From Hypomesus transpacificus (Eukaryota > Chordata > Actinopteri > Osmeriformes > Osmeridae): 64,000 nucleotides of DNA. The position numbers were made by a program, and so were the translations under genes. The first letter of the stretch is position 1. Every line of letters begins with the position of its first letter. The DNA is taken from the NCBI RefSeq assembly GCF_021917145.1, contig NC_061074.1, forward strand, positions 2,107,487-2,171,486. Direction: 5' to 3'. Below the pieces are notes generated by a model. It was not told the DNA's origin, ran no database searches, and saw only the letters and a program-made list of their open reading frames with translations. Positions 1-10,480 of the stretch are shown in pieces.

Positions 1-15
1 AGGTTGTTGTTGCAG

Positions 16-857
16 GAGAACCTCCAGTGTGGACCTGCCTCTGGCTCAGAGGTTCAGGCAGCTGAAGACCTCCTCCAGGCAGACCGTGGGCGTCTACAGG
101 TGAGGCCTTGGACTCTCCTGTTAGAGTGCCTCTCATAGGCCACAGATTATAATCATAAGAATAATATTGAGCTAGATTTCACCACATGTAGTGTGTAGGC
201 CAGGGATCACTTCATGTTTTGTGTGTGTTTGTTCCCGAGGTCTCCTATCCATGGAAGGGGCCTCTTCTGTAAGAAGACCATCGAGGCAGGAGAGATGGTG
301 ATCGAGTACTCAGGCAACGTGATCCGCTCTGTCCTCACAGACAAGAGAGAGAAGCTCTATGACAGCAAGGTGAGGAGGGAGGGGAAGGAAACGGGGGAGG
401 GCACGGTAGAGGGCGAGGGAGGGAGGGAGAGGAATTTTTGTTGTGGTGGGAGGGTGAGAGTGTGAACTTTGACCTCTCATCATGGACCTTCTAATCCAGT
501 AACAAGTGGGTCTTTCCTTTTTAAACAGTATCATGCCGCCATCATCACTCTCACCCTCCTGTCTCTGATCCCTCCTCACAGGGGATTGGCTGCTACATGT
601 TCCGCATTGACGACTACGAGGTGGTGGACGCCACGGTGCATGGCAACGCCGCCCGCTTCATCAACCACTCCTGCGAGCCTAACTGCCACTCGCGTGTCCT
701 CAGCGTGGACGGCCAGAAGCACATCGTCATCTTCTCCAGCCGCCGCGTCTACCGGGGGGAGGAGCTCACCTACGACTACAAGTTCCCCACCGAGGAACCG
801 GCCAATAAGTTGCCCTGCAACTGCCGCACCAAGAAGTGCCGCAAGTTCCTCAACTAG
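16..857 (+). CDS. kmt2a: KMT2A-type histone H3K4 methyltransferase, last three coding exons (SET and post-SET)
   Basis: This is the C-terminal end of an MLL/KMT2 histone H3 lysine-4 methyltransferase, a nuclear chromatin enzyme working in the WDR5/RBBP5/ASH2L complex. Visible coding exons are 16-99 (acceptor TTGCAG, donor GTGAGG), 240-369 (unusual GAG acceptor, donor GTGAGG) and 582-857 (acceptor CTCACAG, stop TAG). Joined phases give VGVYRSPIHGRGLFCKK, the SAM- and substrate-binding SET core RFINHSCEPNC, GEELTYDYKFP, and the zinc-binding post-SET CNCRTKKCRKFLN, which ends exactly where KMT2A and KMT2B end. The upstream gene lies outside the window. SPIHGRG and the 11q23-like neighbours (c1qtnf5, rnf26) favour KMT2A, while YSGNVIRSVLTDKREK is nearer KMT2B. 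The SET domain differs from the human one at more sites than I would expect, which would fit one member of a teleost duplicate pair. KMT2A/B identity is sure; A over B is inferred. Confidence 0.88.
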
Positions 858-3282
858 ACGCCACCGCCCTCCCGTCCCACCGGGAGTCGGAACTTTTCAG
901 ACGTTAACCGGACGTTCTCCATAGATTCTCCTGCTTCCAACGTGGAGCCGTGGTCCCTGTGTCTTCATACGGGAGGTTCTATAGGGGGACAGTGGGTGTG
1001 TCTGTAGCGGGGGTCAGTGACGCTGTGGTGAGGGTGAGGGTCTCCTGGACGGAGGCTGGGCACACTGATGGGAAGGACCCAGACCAGGTACTGGCCCAGA
1101 TGGCACTCGTCTGGGCCCAGTCCAGGTTCTGTTCCAGACCAGTGCTCACCTAGTGTCTGTTCTGGTCCAGACCAGGGATGACACCATCCAGGTTCTGGTC
1201 CAGACTAGGGATGACCCCGTCCAGCTTCGGACCCCAGCCCTCAGCCTCTCCAAGCCTCTAATCTGAGCGGGGCCCCTCTGTGGAAGAACAACAGATTATC
1301 GTGCCTCCTTCGTTGTTTCTGTTTACTTTGGATGGAGGATTTAGGACCGGAGAGACGGGGGGAGGAAGAAAGAAGGATAGAAGCAAAGAGCCTTTACAGA
1401 GTTTGTAGTTTTGAAACCGTTTGAATCCTTTGAATAACGAGAAAGAAATATGCCCTTTTCATGAGGAGATAAAGCATTGCCTCACCCTCCATATTTTTCT
1501 AGAGGAGAGATCTTTCCTTGAGTCCTATCTGTGATGCTCAGGGAGGGTCTGGATGTAGAGCGCATAGAAGACAAAAATTGCCACATTGTTAAGAGTTCAG
1601 TTTATACACCAAAGTGCAATTTTGAGGAAGGGACTTTTACCAGTCAATGAAAGAACAGAGAGGAGCAAGCGAAGTGCTGCTGGCCTCGTCTGGTCGTACC
1701 TGCCCCTCCGTTGCTGTCCCCATGTGAAAATCCTTCAGGCCTTCAGAATAGCCATGCCAATACCCCACCCCAACCCCTCTCTCCCTCTCTCTCTCCTGGG
1801 CTGTGTGTTGTAGACACTGTACATAGTTGCCCATGCTTGTCCACAGCATCCTGGTGGAGCTGCATAGCCTGTAATCAACACCAGAGGGCGCTGTGGGGAG
1901 CCAGACGACAGGGCCACGGAGACCTCTGTCTGTCTGTCTGCAGGATGTTTTTAAACTGTAGTTGTGTTGCTCTTACTAGACGATAGCCACGAGTGTACTT
2001 ATGCTAGAGCCCTAGACGTAAACTTTAGACGTAGAATCCGATTTTAGGGAAATAGAAGGGTGGGTCATTGGATCACATCCCCGGTTCTGACTGAACTAGG
2101 TGGAGGTTCTGGTGGACTGACCGACGAGGGACTAGAACTTGCGTAGTTCTGTTTTTATGGTTACTTTTGCTTTAGTGAAACATTGTCTATGTATTTTATT
2201 TTTGCATAGGAAAACGTGACCAAGGCCAGAGCCATTGATTGGTCCAGCACTGTACCAGTGGGGTAAAGGAGGAGAGTGATATCGGAGTGTCTTTGGAAAT
2301 CAGATTTGGAACAATGTCTTGAATTTACAGCATTGAGTACCAAACGTCAGTTTAAAAAACCTTCATATGAAGAGTATCTCCATCTGTTGGAGAAGAAAAC
2401 CAGCTCATGGCCTATATTAATAATAACCGTTGACTATGGAATAATATTTTTTTTTTTATATGTATGAAAATTAGTCTTTTGAAGTCTTGTCTGTTATCTG
2501 TCTGGTTTGTTATGGACAGGGAAATATCATGCTTGCTTTTGAAATGTAAATAATATGTATATTTTTCTATACGAAAAGACTAAAAAGCACTCACTAGTGA
2601 ATAGCACTTAATGACGATGGTATTTATATTTTTAAGAAAATCGTATTTATTTTATTGCCATTTTTGTAGGAACTAGAGCGGTTTACAAACACTAATGCTT
2701 GGGCTCAACATTTTTTTTTTATTCAGCTGCCTTTTCAACATGTGTGTTCTTTTTGTTGTCGTTGCTTGTCGTTTTTTTTCTTTGTAGCCTGAATGTTTCT
2801 TTGATTCCAAAGACTGATGATGTGGCTTCGTCCCATTCGCTGAGAGCAGTCCACCAGTAGCTCGATCCACCAATAGGAATCATTCGTTCAGTCACGGCGG
2901 CATCCAATGGCATCCTAGCATTGTGACGTTCTTATGCACTTGAGGGAGTCCAGAGTGCTGCTCTATGAGAATAGCTGACACCTCGTCCCTTCCGCCTTAT
3001 TGATGATGATGATGATGATCTTCATCCAACCACACAGTCCCAAGCCCAGCCAGATCTAGCCAGTCACAACCCTGACACAGTCTTACTTGGTCAGCTTTAA
3101 CTCAACCCCTCACCATCTACCCAATCTCTAGCTGTAAAGATATGCAACTTACTAGTCTCCTATTCACCTCCGTACAGGGACCATGTCCCTCACAAGTCCT
3201 TGCTTTCCTCCAGTTAGACCCGACAACCTCCCTAGTTCTGTCCCAGCAGCCTCGATCTGGCTTTTGCCGGTCCATCCATTCA

Positions 3283-3657
3283 GGGATCCAGTTCTGGTCC
3301 AGCTCCCTCCCCGTCCCCCACCCCTGACGGACCACCCGCAGGTGGGATCCAGTTCTGGTCCAGCTCCCTCCCCGTCCCCCACCCCTGACGGACCACCCGC
3401 AGGTGGGATCCAGTTCTGGTCCAGCTCCCTCCCCGTCCCCCACCCCTGACGGACCACCCACAGGTGGGGTCCTGTTCTGGTCCAGCTCCCTCCCCGTCCC
3501 CCACCCCTGACGGACCACCCACAGGTGGGGTCCAGTTCTGGTCCAGCTCCCTCCCCGTCCCCCACCCCTGACGGACCACCCACAGGTGGGGTCCTGTTCT
3601 GGTCCAGCTCCCTCCCCGTCCCCCACCCCTGACGGACCACCCACAGGTGGGGTCCTG
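3283..3657. repeat. 61-bp minisatellite, about 6 copies
   Basis: A unit of 61 bp beginning GGGATCCAGTTCTGGTCC and running through CCCCACCCCTGACGGACC is repeated about six times with few changes (GGGATCC or GGGGTCC, CCGCAGG or CCACAGG). Because 61 is not a multiple of 3, all frames cycle through the unit and long spurious minus-strand ORFs appear. Confidence 0.95.
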
Positions 3658-4871
3658 AGTCCTGCTGGGTGCTGCTGCTAAGGCCCGCCATGAATGTACA
3701 CGCCTAGACCAACCTAATTCTTCATGGTGACGGTTATCATTACGTTTGTTCGAACCGTGATCAGAATGGTGAAAAGGACAGGGAGGGTGACCTCACAAGC
3801 CCCACCGGGGGAAAGGGACAGTGGAGTTCTCTGGCTAGCCTAGCTAAGCTAGTGTCGGGACAGGCAGGTCACACACACAGAGAACTTACAAACTCTCTAT
3901 CACACTTGCGTTGGTTAGCTAGCGAGCTAGCTGCTGCCATCTGAAGGGCTCCGTCTACGACTCTCTACTCTCCAGATTTAACGCAGTCCTGTGTTTGATA
4001 CCGGGTGACAAACAACAACAACACATTCTTTCACCATCATGTTTTAGATCCAGTTCCTGTAGTAGACTCTGTTGTTATCTGGTTGTCATAGCAACATACC
4101 ACCTCTGTGGTTCTTCATCTGTAATTAACCTATATTAAGATTACAATATATACACATACATAGTAGTTAACTTGTACTTCTGTATCTATACAATATACAG
4201 AATGGACATACAAATTTAGTAACAGTAGCCAACAACAGATCTTTTAACAGTTGATAGCAATGTTTCAGTGTACTCTATAATGGTTTTGTGTTACAGTATC
4301 AACTTAGATAATAGCTAATGTACAACATTTTGTATATTAATATCCAGTACCAGTTTTCCTGTGCCTGTGAACGTTCCCTTGACGTTGAGGGAACATTGCA
4401 GATGTTTAATTTTGGAAAAGGAACGGTATTTATGTCATGAGAAATGTAAATGTGTAACGTGGTTGTGAACTTCTTGAGGTCAGCCATCTTGGATTTTTTG
4501 TGTTTGATTGTTGTAGTGAATATTTCCGTTTTTATTTCTTCTTTTTTTTCTTTCTTTTTTTTTTGTGCATTTTTAACAGGGATTATTTTTGACTGCTTAC
4601 TTGATGTGGTAGAGAATCCAGTCTGGAGGTTTGTGGAGACCAGACGGGAGAAAGAGATCTCCACCAAAACCATGTTTCGCTCTCTCTCTCTCTCTCCTCC
4701 AACTTGTCAACTTGTTGGGCATTGCACCCATCACGTACTGTTGTACACAAACTCACCAATGATGGTAGCGAGGAGAAGCATTTGTATTTATTTATTTTTT
4801 TGTGTAACTTTCAGAACAGCTGTGTATTGTTCCGTGCAGGTCAAGGAGTCAGACAGCCCTTTTAAATTGGA

Positions 4872-5004
4872 GGGGGGGGGGGGGGGGAGGAAGACCTGCT
4901 TGTCTGCTGTTTCATTTCCTAACGGGTCCTCATGTTAAGAACGTTCTAGAATGTTCATGTTGTGTGTAGAACATCATCAGTGGGGGGGGGGGGGGGGGGG
5001 GGGG
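4872..5004. repeat. two poly-G tracts (16 and 23 G)
   Basis: Uninterrupted G runs at 4872-4887 and 4982-5004, 94 bases apart, in the presumed kmt2a 3' UTR. Run length is uncertain because such tracts are error-prone in sequencing. Confidence 0.85.
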
Positions 5005-5312
5005 TTGTGTCTTTTCTTATGCCTTGAACATACTGTATCTCTTGTCTTTCAAACGCTTCATCATCCACAGCTGTCCTACATCAATGATGATGATGATGTC
5101 AGTGATGTTTTCCCCTCTGCGTTGCTCATCAGTGTTCTCTCAGTGCTCCACAGGAAATGAAGGAAATGTCGAACCACAATAGTAAAAACCACAAAACTAC
5201 TTACGGTTGAATGTAAAATTAGGAAAACAAGAATTGTAAATAATTGTAAAAAGAAAAGTTTCTAATCATGTTTATTTTCTATGCACTTTTTTATTTAAGT
5301 GATAGTTTAAAT

Positions 5313-5318
5313 AATAAA
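5313..5318 (+). terminator. kmt2a: candidate kmt2a polyadenylation signal
   Basis: AATAAA preceded by AU-rich sequence and followed by CATGTCTCCTTT, the last such hexamer before sequence character changes to intergenic minisatellite. Confidence 0.5.
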
Positions 5319-5542
5319 CATGTCTCCTTTACTCTACCATCGGACTCCGGCTTCATGTTCTTTGTCCGTGGACCAACACAGAACTTCCCAGTCAGTAGCA
5401 TGTGTTGGTCTAACGCAAGCCTAGAGGGATAAAATACCTTGGCAAATTGTGAAGCGAACCTGCAGCGCTTTGGGTTCACAATGCACAGGTTAAGTCAAAC
5501 TCAACACAGACTTGAAGTGAGCGGTCCTCACACCATCTCCCG

Positions 5543-5758
5543 AGGAGGTCTGACTACAGTACAGATCAGAGGAGGTCTGACTACAGTACAGATCAGGGGA
5601 GGTCTGACTACAGTACAGATCAGGGGAGGTCTGACTACAGTACAGATCAGAGGAGGTCTGACTACAGTACAGATCAGAGGAGGTCTGACTACAGTACAGA
5701 TCAGAGGAGGTCTGACTACAGTACAGATCAGAGGAGGTCTGACTACAGTACAGATCAG
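5543..5758. repeat. 27-bp minisatellite, 8 copies
   Basis: Eight nearly perfect 27-bp units (AGGAGGTCTGACTACAGTAC followed by AGATCAG). The only variation I see is AGAGG versus AGGGG at the unit joint. Unit length is divisible by 3, so one plus frame reads the nonamer RGGLTTVQI repeatedly and a minus frame is also open; neither has other coding support. Confidence 0.97.
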
Positions 5759-6150
5759 GGGTCTGAGTTATTTTGGAGTGTTCACATACGCGCAATATGC
5801 TGACTAAGCTGAGTTTGTTTGGAGGGCTGAAAGGTGTGAAAACACCCTGAAACAAGCCCAACGCCGCCTCCAGTCTAAAAACCTCCAGAAAAAAAGTCTG
5901 TCTTCAAACGTTCCACCTGGAGGGAAAGTATTGGAGTCTGGTAGTACAGCTTCAAAGACCCGCTCTGACACCCCCTACTGTGACAATCTGGCTCATAAAA
6001 ACAGGGTTGTAATGTTGAAACACACAGTCAGACCGTGTGTCAGATTACTGCTGACATGTCACCCCTACATCCTTAAGCAGACTATGTTGCAATAGACAAC
6101 AACGTCAGAACAACAGACAGAACTGCAACCGACCTTCACACAACGACAGT

Positions 6151-6184
6151 CTCACACACACACAAACACACACACACACACACA
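6151..6184. repeat. (CA)n microsatellite
   Basis: CA dinucleotide run with one AA interruption. Confidence 0.85.
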
Positions 6185-6244
6185 GGCCCCACATCTCTAC
6201 ATGAACTGCTATCAAGAGAAAGATGACCAAGAGCAGAAGGTGAG

Positions 6245-6994
6245 AGAGTTCAAGTTCAAGTCTTTTATTTGTCAGGTACACAGAACAACACAAGGTTAGA
6301 CTGGGCACTGAAATTCTTAAGACAAGACAACGCAAGCACCTGGCATAACATAACATATAAGTACACGGAACACAATTTACATTAATGCTGAGCTTAAATA
6401 AGTGAAATTTCCTACATATACAGGTAGCAATAAATATTGACTATAATAACCCTAATACTAAAACTTCCTAAATTACAGATAACAATAGATAGTACACTAT
6501 ACCAACCCTAAATGCACAAGAAACCTGTTTCAACCCTATAACCTATTCTAACCTAAGTGGAGTACAGTACAATAGTGCAATGTCAATGACCATACAGGAG
6601 CCTGTTGGCGAGGTACAGTGAGGTACAGTAGTGCAAGTTACTGATAGAGCAACCAGTAGCTGAAAGTGACAGTGCATAGTGACTAGTGTGCAGAAAAACA
6701 ATGTCCATATCAGTGTCCATTCAGAAGCCTGATGGCCCTTGGGTAGAAACTGTTGTCCAGTCTGCGTGTGCGCGACCTGAAGGATGGGTGGGAACAGTCT
6801 CTTAGAATCCTGCCGGCTTTCCTTAGGCAACGTGTGTGGTAGGTGTCCTGTAGGGCTGGGAGCTTCCTGCCGATGATGAACTCAGCAGAACGGACCACAC
6901 TTCGTAGGGCCTTGCGGTTCCGGTCTGTGCAGCTCCCACACCACACTGTAATACAACCAGTCAGAATGCTCTCTATAGTGCATCTGTAAAAGTT
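6245..6994 (-). mobile_element. LINE retrotransposon, 5'-truncated 3' end (fish L2/Rex-like)
   Basis: On the minus strand, 6994 to about 6715 encodes the typical C-terminus of a fish LINE reverse transcriptase: NFYRCTIESILTGCITVWCG, then NRKALRSVVRSAEFIIG, TRCLRKAGRILRDCSHP and NSFYPRAIRLLN. The block that normally lies between SHP and the RTRRL segment in related elements seems shortened in frame. About 470 bp of 3' UTR follows to a tail with a CTTGAA repeat near 6245. This is a dead 5'-truncated copy. The exact clade (L2, Rex or other) is from memory of family motifs and not certain. Confidence 0.8.
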
Positions 6995-8231
6995 ACAGAG
7001 AGACATGGCGAGAGAGAGTGAAAGTGTTGGAAGAAAGGCAGAGCGTCTCATTGAAAGAAAGAATAAAGAATTATCCGGCTGTGTGTTGTGGTTTCATCTC
7101 CCATACCACAGTCATGACAACCTCTTCCTCTGTAAATCCCATGTAATCCACTAAATGTATCTAGATCCCATCCATACAGGACTGCTTCCCTAACACCCCT
7201 CAGTCTCTTTCAAGCTGCTCCAAATGGTTTTGTTGCTGATACTTTTCTCTCATTATTTATCGTGGACATACTTTAAATACTTCTCTTGTGTACTGTTTCT
7301 GTCCCTCCCTCTTTCTTCTCTGTTTTCCCCCTAACTCTGGCTTTTTTATTCCTCTCCCTCCCTCTCCCTCTCCTCCCTCCCTCTCCCTCTCCTCCCTCTC
7401 CTCTCTCTCTCTACTGCCCTCCAACCCTCTTTCTCTACTCCCCTACTACCTTCTCCCCTACTACTCTCTCTTTAACTCTATCTCCCTCCCACCCACCCTC
7501 TCTCTCCCACCCTCCCTTTCTCTTTCTAATTGGCTTTCATTACCATTTCCTGACTGAGGTCTTTCACTTTTCCCAGACTCCTCAGTTTCGGCAACAGAAC
7601 ACTTTCACCGTGTCCCGTCAGCTGCATTCACGGCTGTTCCTCTCCTTCTCCACTCCGCTGTTCCACTCAACCTCCACTTCTGGACCTCAACTGGTAATCC
7701 TGCACTTGTCTTTAGTTTGAGGTGAACTATTATTTTTAACTCTGAGACAAGGCTCAGTGAATGTTGTATGTTAAGGTCTCAGCATGTTTTCAATAATGGA
7801 TGTATGTGTTTGGTACATCTCACCAAATGATGAAAACTGCTGACCAAGTCTTTAATTGGATATTTGGCACCTACCTGCTTGTGAAAATAGTAGGTGAAAC
7901 ACAACTGTTGGGCTTAGAGATGGTAGAGATTTGAATAGAGAAAGAAGTCAAGAGTGATAGTTTGTTACCAGGCTGTAGACAGTGTGTTGAGAAGGGTTAG
8001 GCTGGGCTGGGCTGCGACATGTGGATATAGTTGTTGTAATGCCAGTAAACTATGATCTGGTGTTCTTCCTCGCACATCACTGTGGAGATGGTTGGAGGAG
8101 ATGGAGGGAGGAGGAGAGAAGGAGGGAACCCTGCATATGTTTGTAATGTCTGTTTTTCCTCAGAATGCTGAGACAGCTTTTTGTTGTGCAGCTGTTCCTC
8201 TTTTTGTCCCTCTCCTCTCTGTCTCCCTCCT

Positions 8232-8316
<85 letters not shown>

Positions 8317-8325
8317 TCCCTCTCT

Positions 8326-8386
<61 letters not shown>

Positions 8387-9128
8387 CCTCTCCTCAACCC
8401 CCCCCCTTTCTCCCTCTATTTCTCCCTCTTTCTCTCTTTCCCTCCCTCTTTCCCTTGACATAAAGTTCAAACCAGCTGTGCCTCGCATACTTCTAAAGTC
8501 AGTAGTTATTATGTGTAATAAGCTGAAAAGACATAAGGAGCTTTCAGTAAGGCGCTTTGAGGCCTCAGACTCTATGTGGATCTATTTGTTTGTATGTCCA
8601 AGAGCCAGCTCTTCATGCTGCCTGCTTAATGGGGCTGCAGTTCTGTGTTAAATGTGAGCTGCTACTCTGTAGACATGTCAGCACGGTTTATTGCCTGGTG
8701 ACGCTTGTCCTGTTCTCCCACAGCAGCCAACAGGGTGTGTGTGTGTGTGTGTTCCGCTTTCACAGCTGGGTCATCTTTTTCCAAGTTGAAACAGGGGGTG
8801 GAGGCTTTATTCCACACTTCGAGGCTTGCAAATATACACACACACACACAGCACACCCTTCTCTGTAGATAATCTTGCAGAAATATGATGGTTGTTTTGA
8901 GGACCCAGAAGCATGAACTCTGAACTCTTCGTCTTCTGCTAACAGGCTGCACCTGGAGTTGAGAGCTAAGGACAGCCAGTCAAAACAAGACTTATGTACT
9001 GATTACATTCAGAGATTCAGAGACTTGTGATTGCAAAACGGGCTATGCTTTCTGCTGTTCCCCTCTCCCCCTCCTCTTTTCCTCTTCTCTTCTTTCCTCT
9101 CTCCATCTCTGCTCTCCTGTCCTCACAG
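6995..9128. other. non-coding stretch upstream of c1qtnf5
   Basis: Pyrimidine-rich tract at 7300-7530, AT-rich DNA at 7700-7950, the long CT run, and short GT (8734-8751) and CA (8836-8851) runs. No frizzled, CUB or LDL-A type coding exon of mfrp is recognisable. A 5' UTR exon of c1qtnf5 may lie here but I cannot place it. Confidence 0.55.
8242..8383. repeat. (CT)n microsatellite
   Basis: About 140 bp of CT dinucleotides with a few CCT and TTT interruptions, embedded in a longer polypyrimidine stretch (7300-8455). Confidence 0.95.
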
Positions 9129-9138
9129 AAGTCGCCTA

Positions 9139-10060
9139 ATGATGACATTGCCACAGCTCTGGCTTGTGCCCCTCCTCCTGGTTCTACAGATCCACCTGTC
9201 TGACCTATTAGAAGACAACAAGATCCCGCCCAGCCTGTGTTCTGGCCAACCAGGTATCCCAGGCTCTCCTGGTGTCCACGGCCACCCTGGCTCACCAGGA
9301 AGAGATGGACGGGACGGGCGAGACGCTGCCCCTGGGGAGAAAGGCGAGCGGGGAGACAGGGGATACTCAGGTAGTGTACCATTAGTCTTCTGCAGCGCCC
9401 CCTGACAAGAAGGATCTGTCACACAACCCGTTCGGTGTTCTCTCTTTGGCCAGTCAGGTGTCTACTGTGTCTGTGCTCTACAGACTGTAGCAGGTCACCG
9501 AGGTAACCTGTGTGTCTGTGCTCCATCTTTCTCCAGGTGAGACAGGACCCCGAGGGCTGACCGGCGACAGGGGAGACCCGGCGCCGAAGGGTGAGCGGGG
9601 GGAGGCGGGGGAATGCGCCGTCTCCCCCAAGTCCGCCTTCAGTGCCAAATTATCTGAGGCTCGCTCCGTGCCCGTTGCCGTGGGCGACGCCGTCCGCTTC
9701 GACAGCATCGTCCTGAACGAGCAGGGAGATTACAATGCGGAGACGGGCCGCTTCACCACCAAAGTCCCAGGGGTGTACTACTTCTCCGTCCACGCCACCG
9801 TCTACCGCGCCAGTCTGCAGTTTGATCTGATGAAGAACGGCCACGCGATGGCGTCCTACTTCCAGTTCTACGGTAACTGGCCGAAGCCGGCCTCGCTGTC
9901 CGGCGGCTCGATGCTGCACCTCGTCCCGGGGGACCAGGTGTGGGTCCAGATGGCGCTGGGAGAGTACAGCGGAATCTACTCCAGCTCCAAGACCGACAGT
10001 ACCTTCTCTGGGTTCCTGATCTACTCAGACTGGAAACACTCACCTGTGTTTGCAAAGTAA
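9139..10060 (+). CDS. c1qtnf5: C1q and TNF related protein 5 (complement C1q tumor necrosis factor-related protein 5)
   Basis: A secreted short-chain collagen with a C-terminal globular C1q domain; in mammals it is made by retinal pigment epithelium and ciliary body, and mutation causes late-onset retinal degeneration. Two coding exons are visible: 9139-9370 (donor GTAGTG) and 9537-10060 (acceptor TTCTCCAG, stop TAA), giving 251 residues against 243 in human. Order: signal peptide ([15 protein letters not shown]), the family-specific [14 protein letters not shown], collagen Gly-X-Y repeats ([19 protein letters not shown] across the splice), then the C1q domain with [56 protein letters not shown] and the terminal SPVFAK. 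Two adjacent ATGs (9139, 9142) could start it; a CACAG acceptor at 9128 implies an upstream 5' UTR exon. It converges on rnf26 as in human. Confidence 0.95.
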
Positions 10061-10270
10061 AGAAATGTGTCATGGTGAATACCGTCAGTCCTAACTGACG
10101 TTCCTGGACGTTAAAAAAATATTACAAAGTTATGCAAGTGATGATAATAACCACAGGCGCAGCGCTAGGTTACTGTAATGGTGGATGGTCAGAGATGCAT
10201 AGCGCCCTAATTTGGAGAGCAGCTGCTAGCTTTGTTTAGTCTGTCTGTCTGTCAGACTGTTTGTTTACCT

Positions 10271-10314
10271 TCCTGCCTGCCTGTCTACCTGCCTGCCTGC
10301 CTGCCTGCCTGTCT
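10271..10314. repeat. (CTGC)n simple repeat
   Basis: Tetranucleotide CTGC run with CTGT and CTAC variants, 3' of the c1qtnf5 stop. Confidence 0.85.
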
Positions 10315-10470
10315 GCATTCCAGGTGAGTAACCAACTAACTTTCCTACCAGATGTTCTGACGACGGCCTGAACCCTCCCTTGTCCTCCCACAGCACCCCT
10401 GACCCAGGCCTTAACATGTCATCATACTAACAACCCTGTAAATCCTAGCGTGTCACCCACCAGTTATGTC

Positions 10471-10480
10471 AATAAATAAA
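10471..10480 (+). terminator. c1qtnf5: candidate c1qtnf5 polyadenylation signal
   Basis: Overlapping double AATAAA (AATAAATAAA) about 410 bp after the stop codon. Confidence 0.6.

Larger units (their letters stand above)
858..5335 (+). other. kmt2a: kmt2a 3' untranslated region (inferred extent)
   Basis: The 4.4 kb after the kmt2a stop has no supported ORF. It becomes AT-rich with many TATTTAT-like stretches (2150-2700, 4080-4560, 5200-5320) and reaches an AATAAA in an AU-rich setting at 5313. Long 3' UTRs are usual for this gene family. It carries a 61-bp minisatellite, a short GAT run near 3001-3019 and two poly-G runs (4872-4887 and 4982-5004). The continuous extent is an inference; alternative earlier ends are possible. 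Confidence 0.55.
5336..6240. other. intergenic stretch between kmt2a and a LINE fragment
   Basis: Apart from the 27-bp minisatellite and a CA run (about 6151-6184), I see no gene here. The reading frame through 5439-5807 owes its length to the repeat. Confidence 0.6.

Noticed and set aside
3117-3691. Two 175-codon minus-strand ORFs
   Set aside because: Produced by the 61-bp minisatellite cycling through frames.
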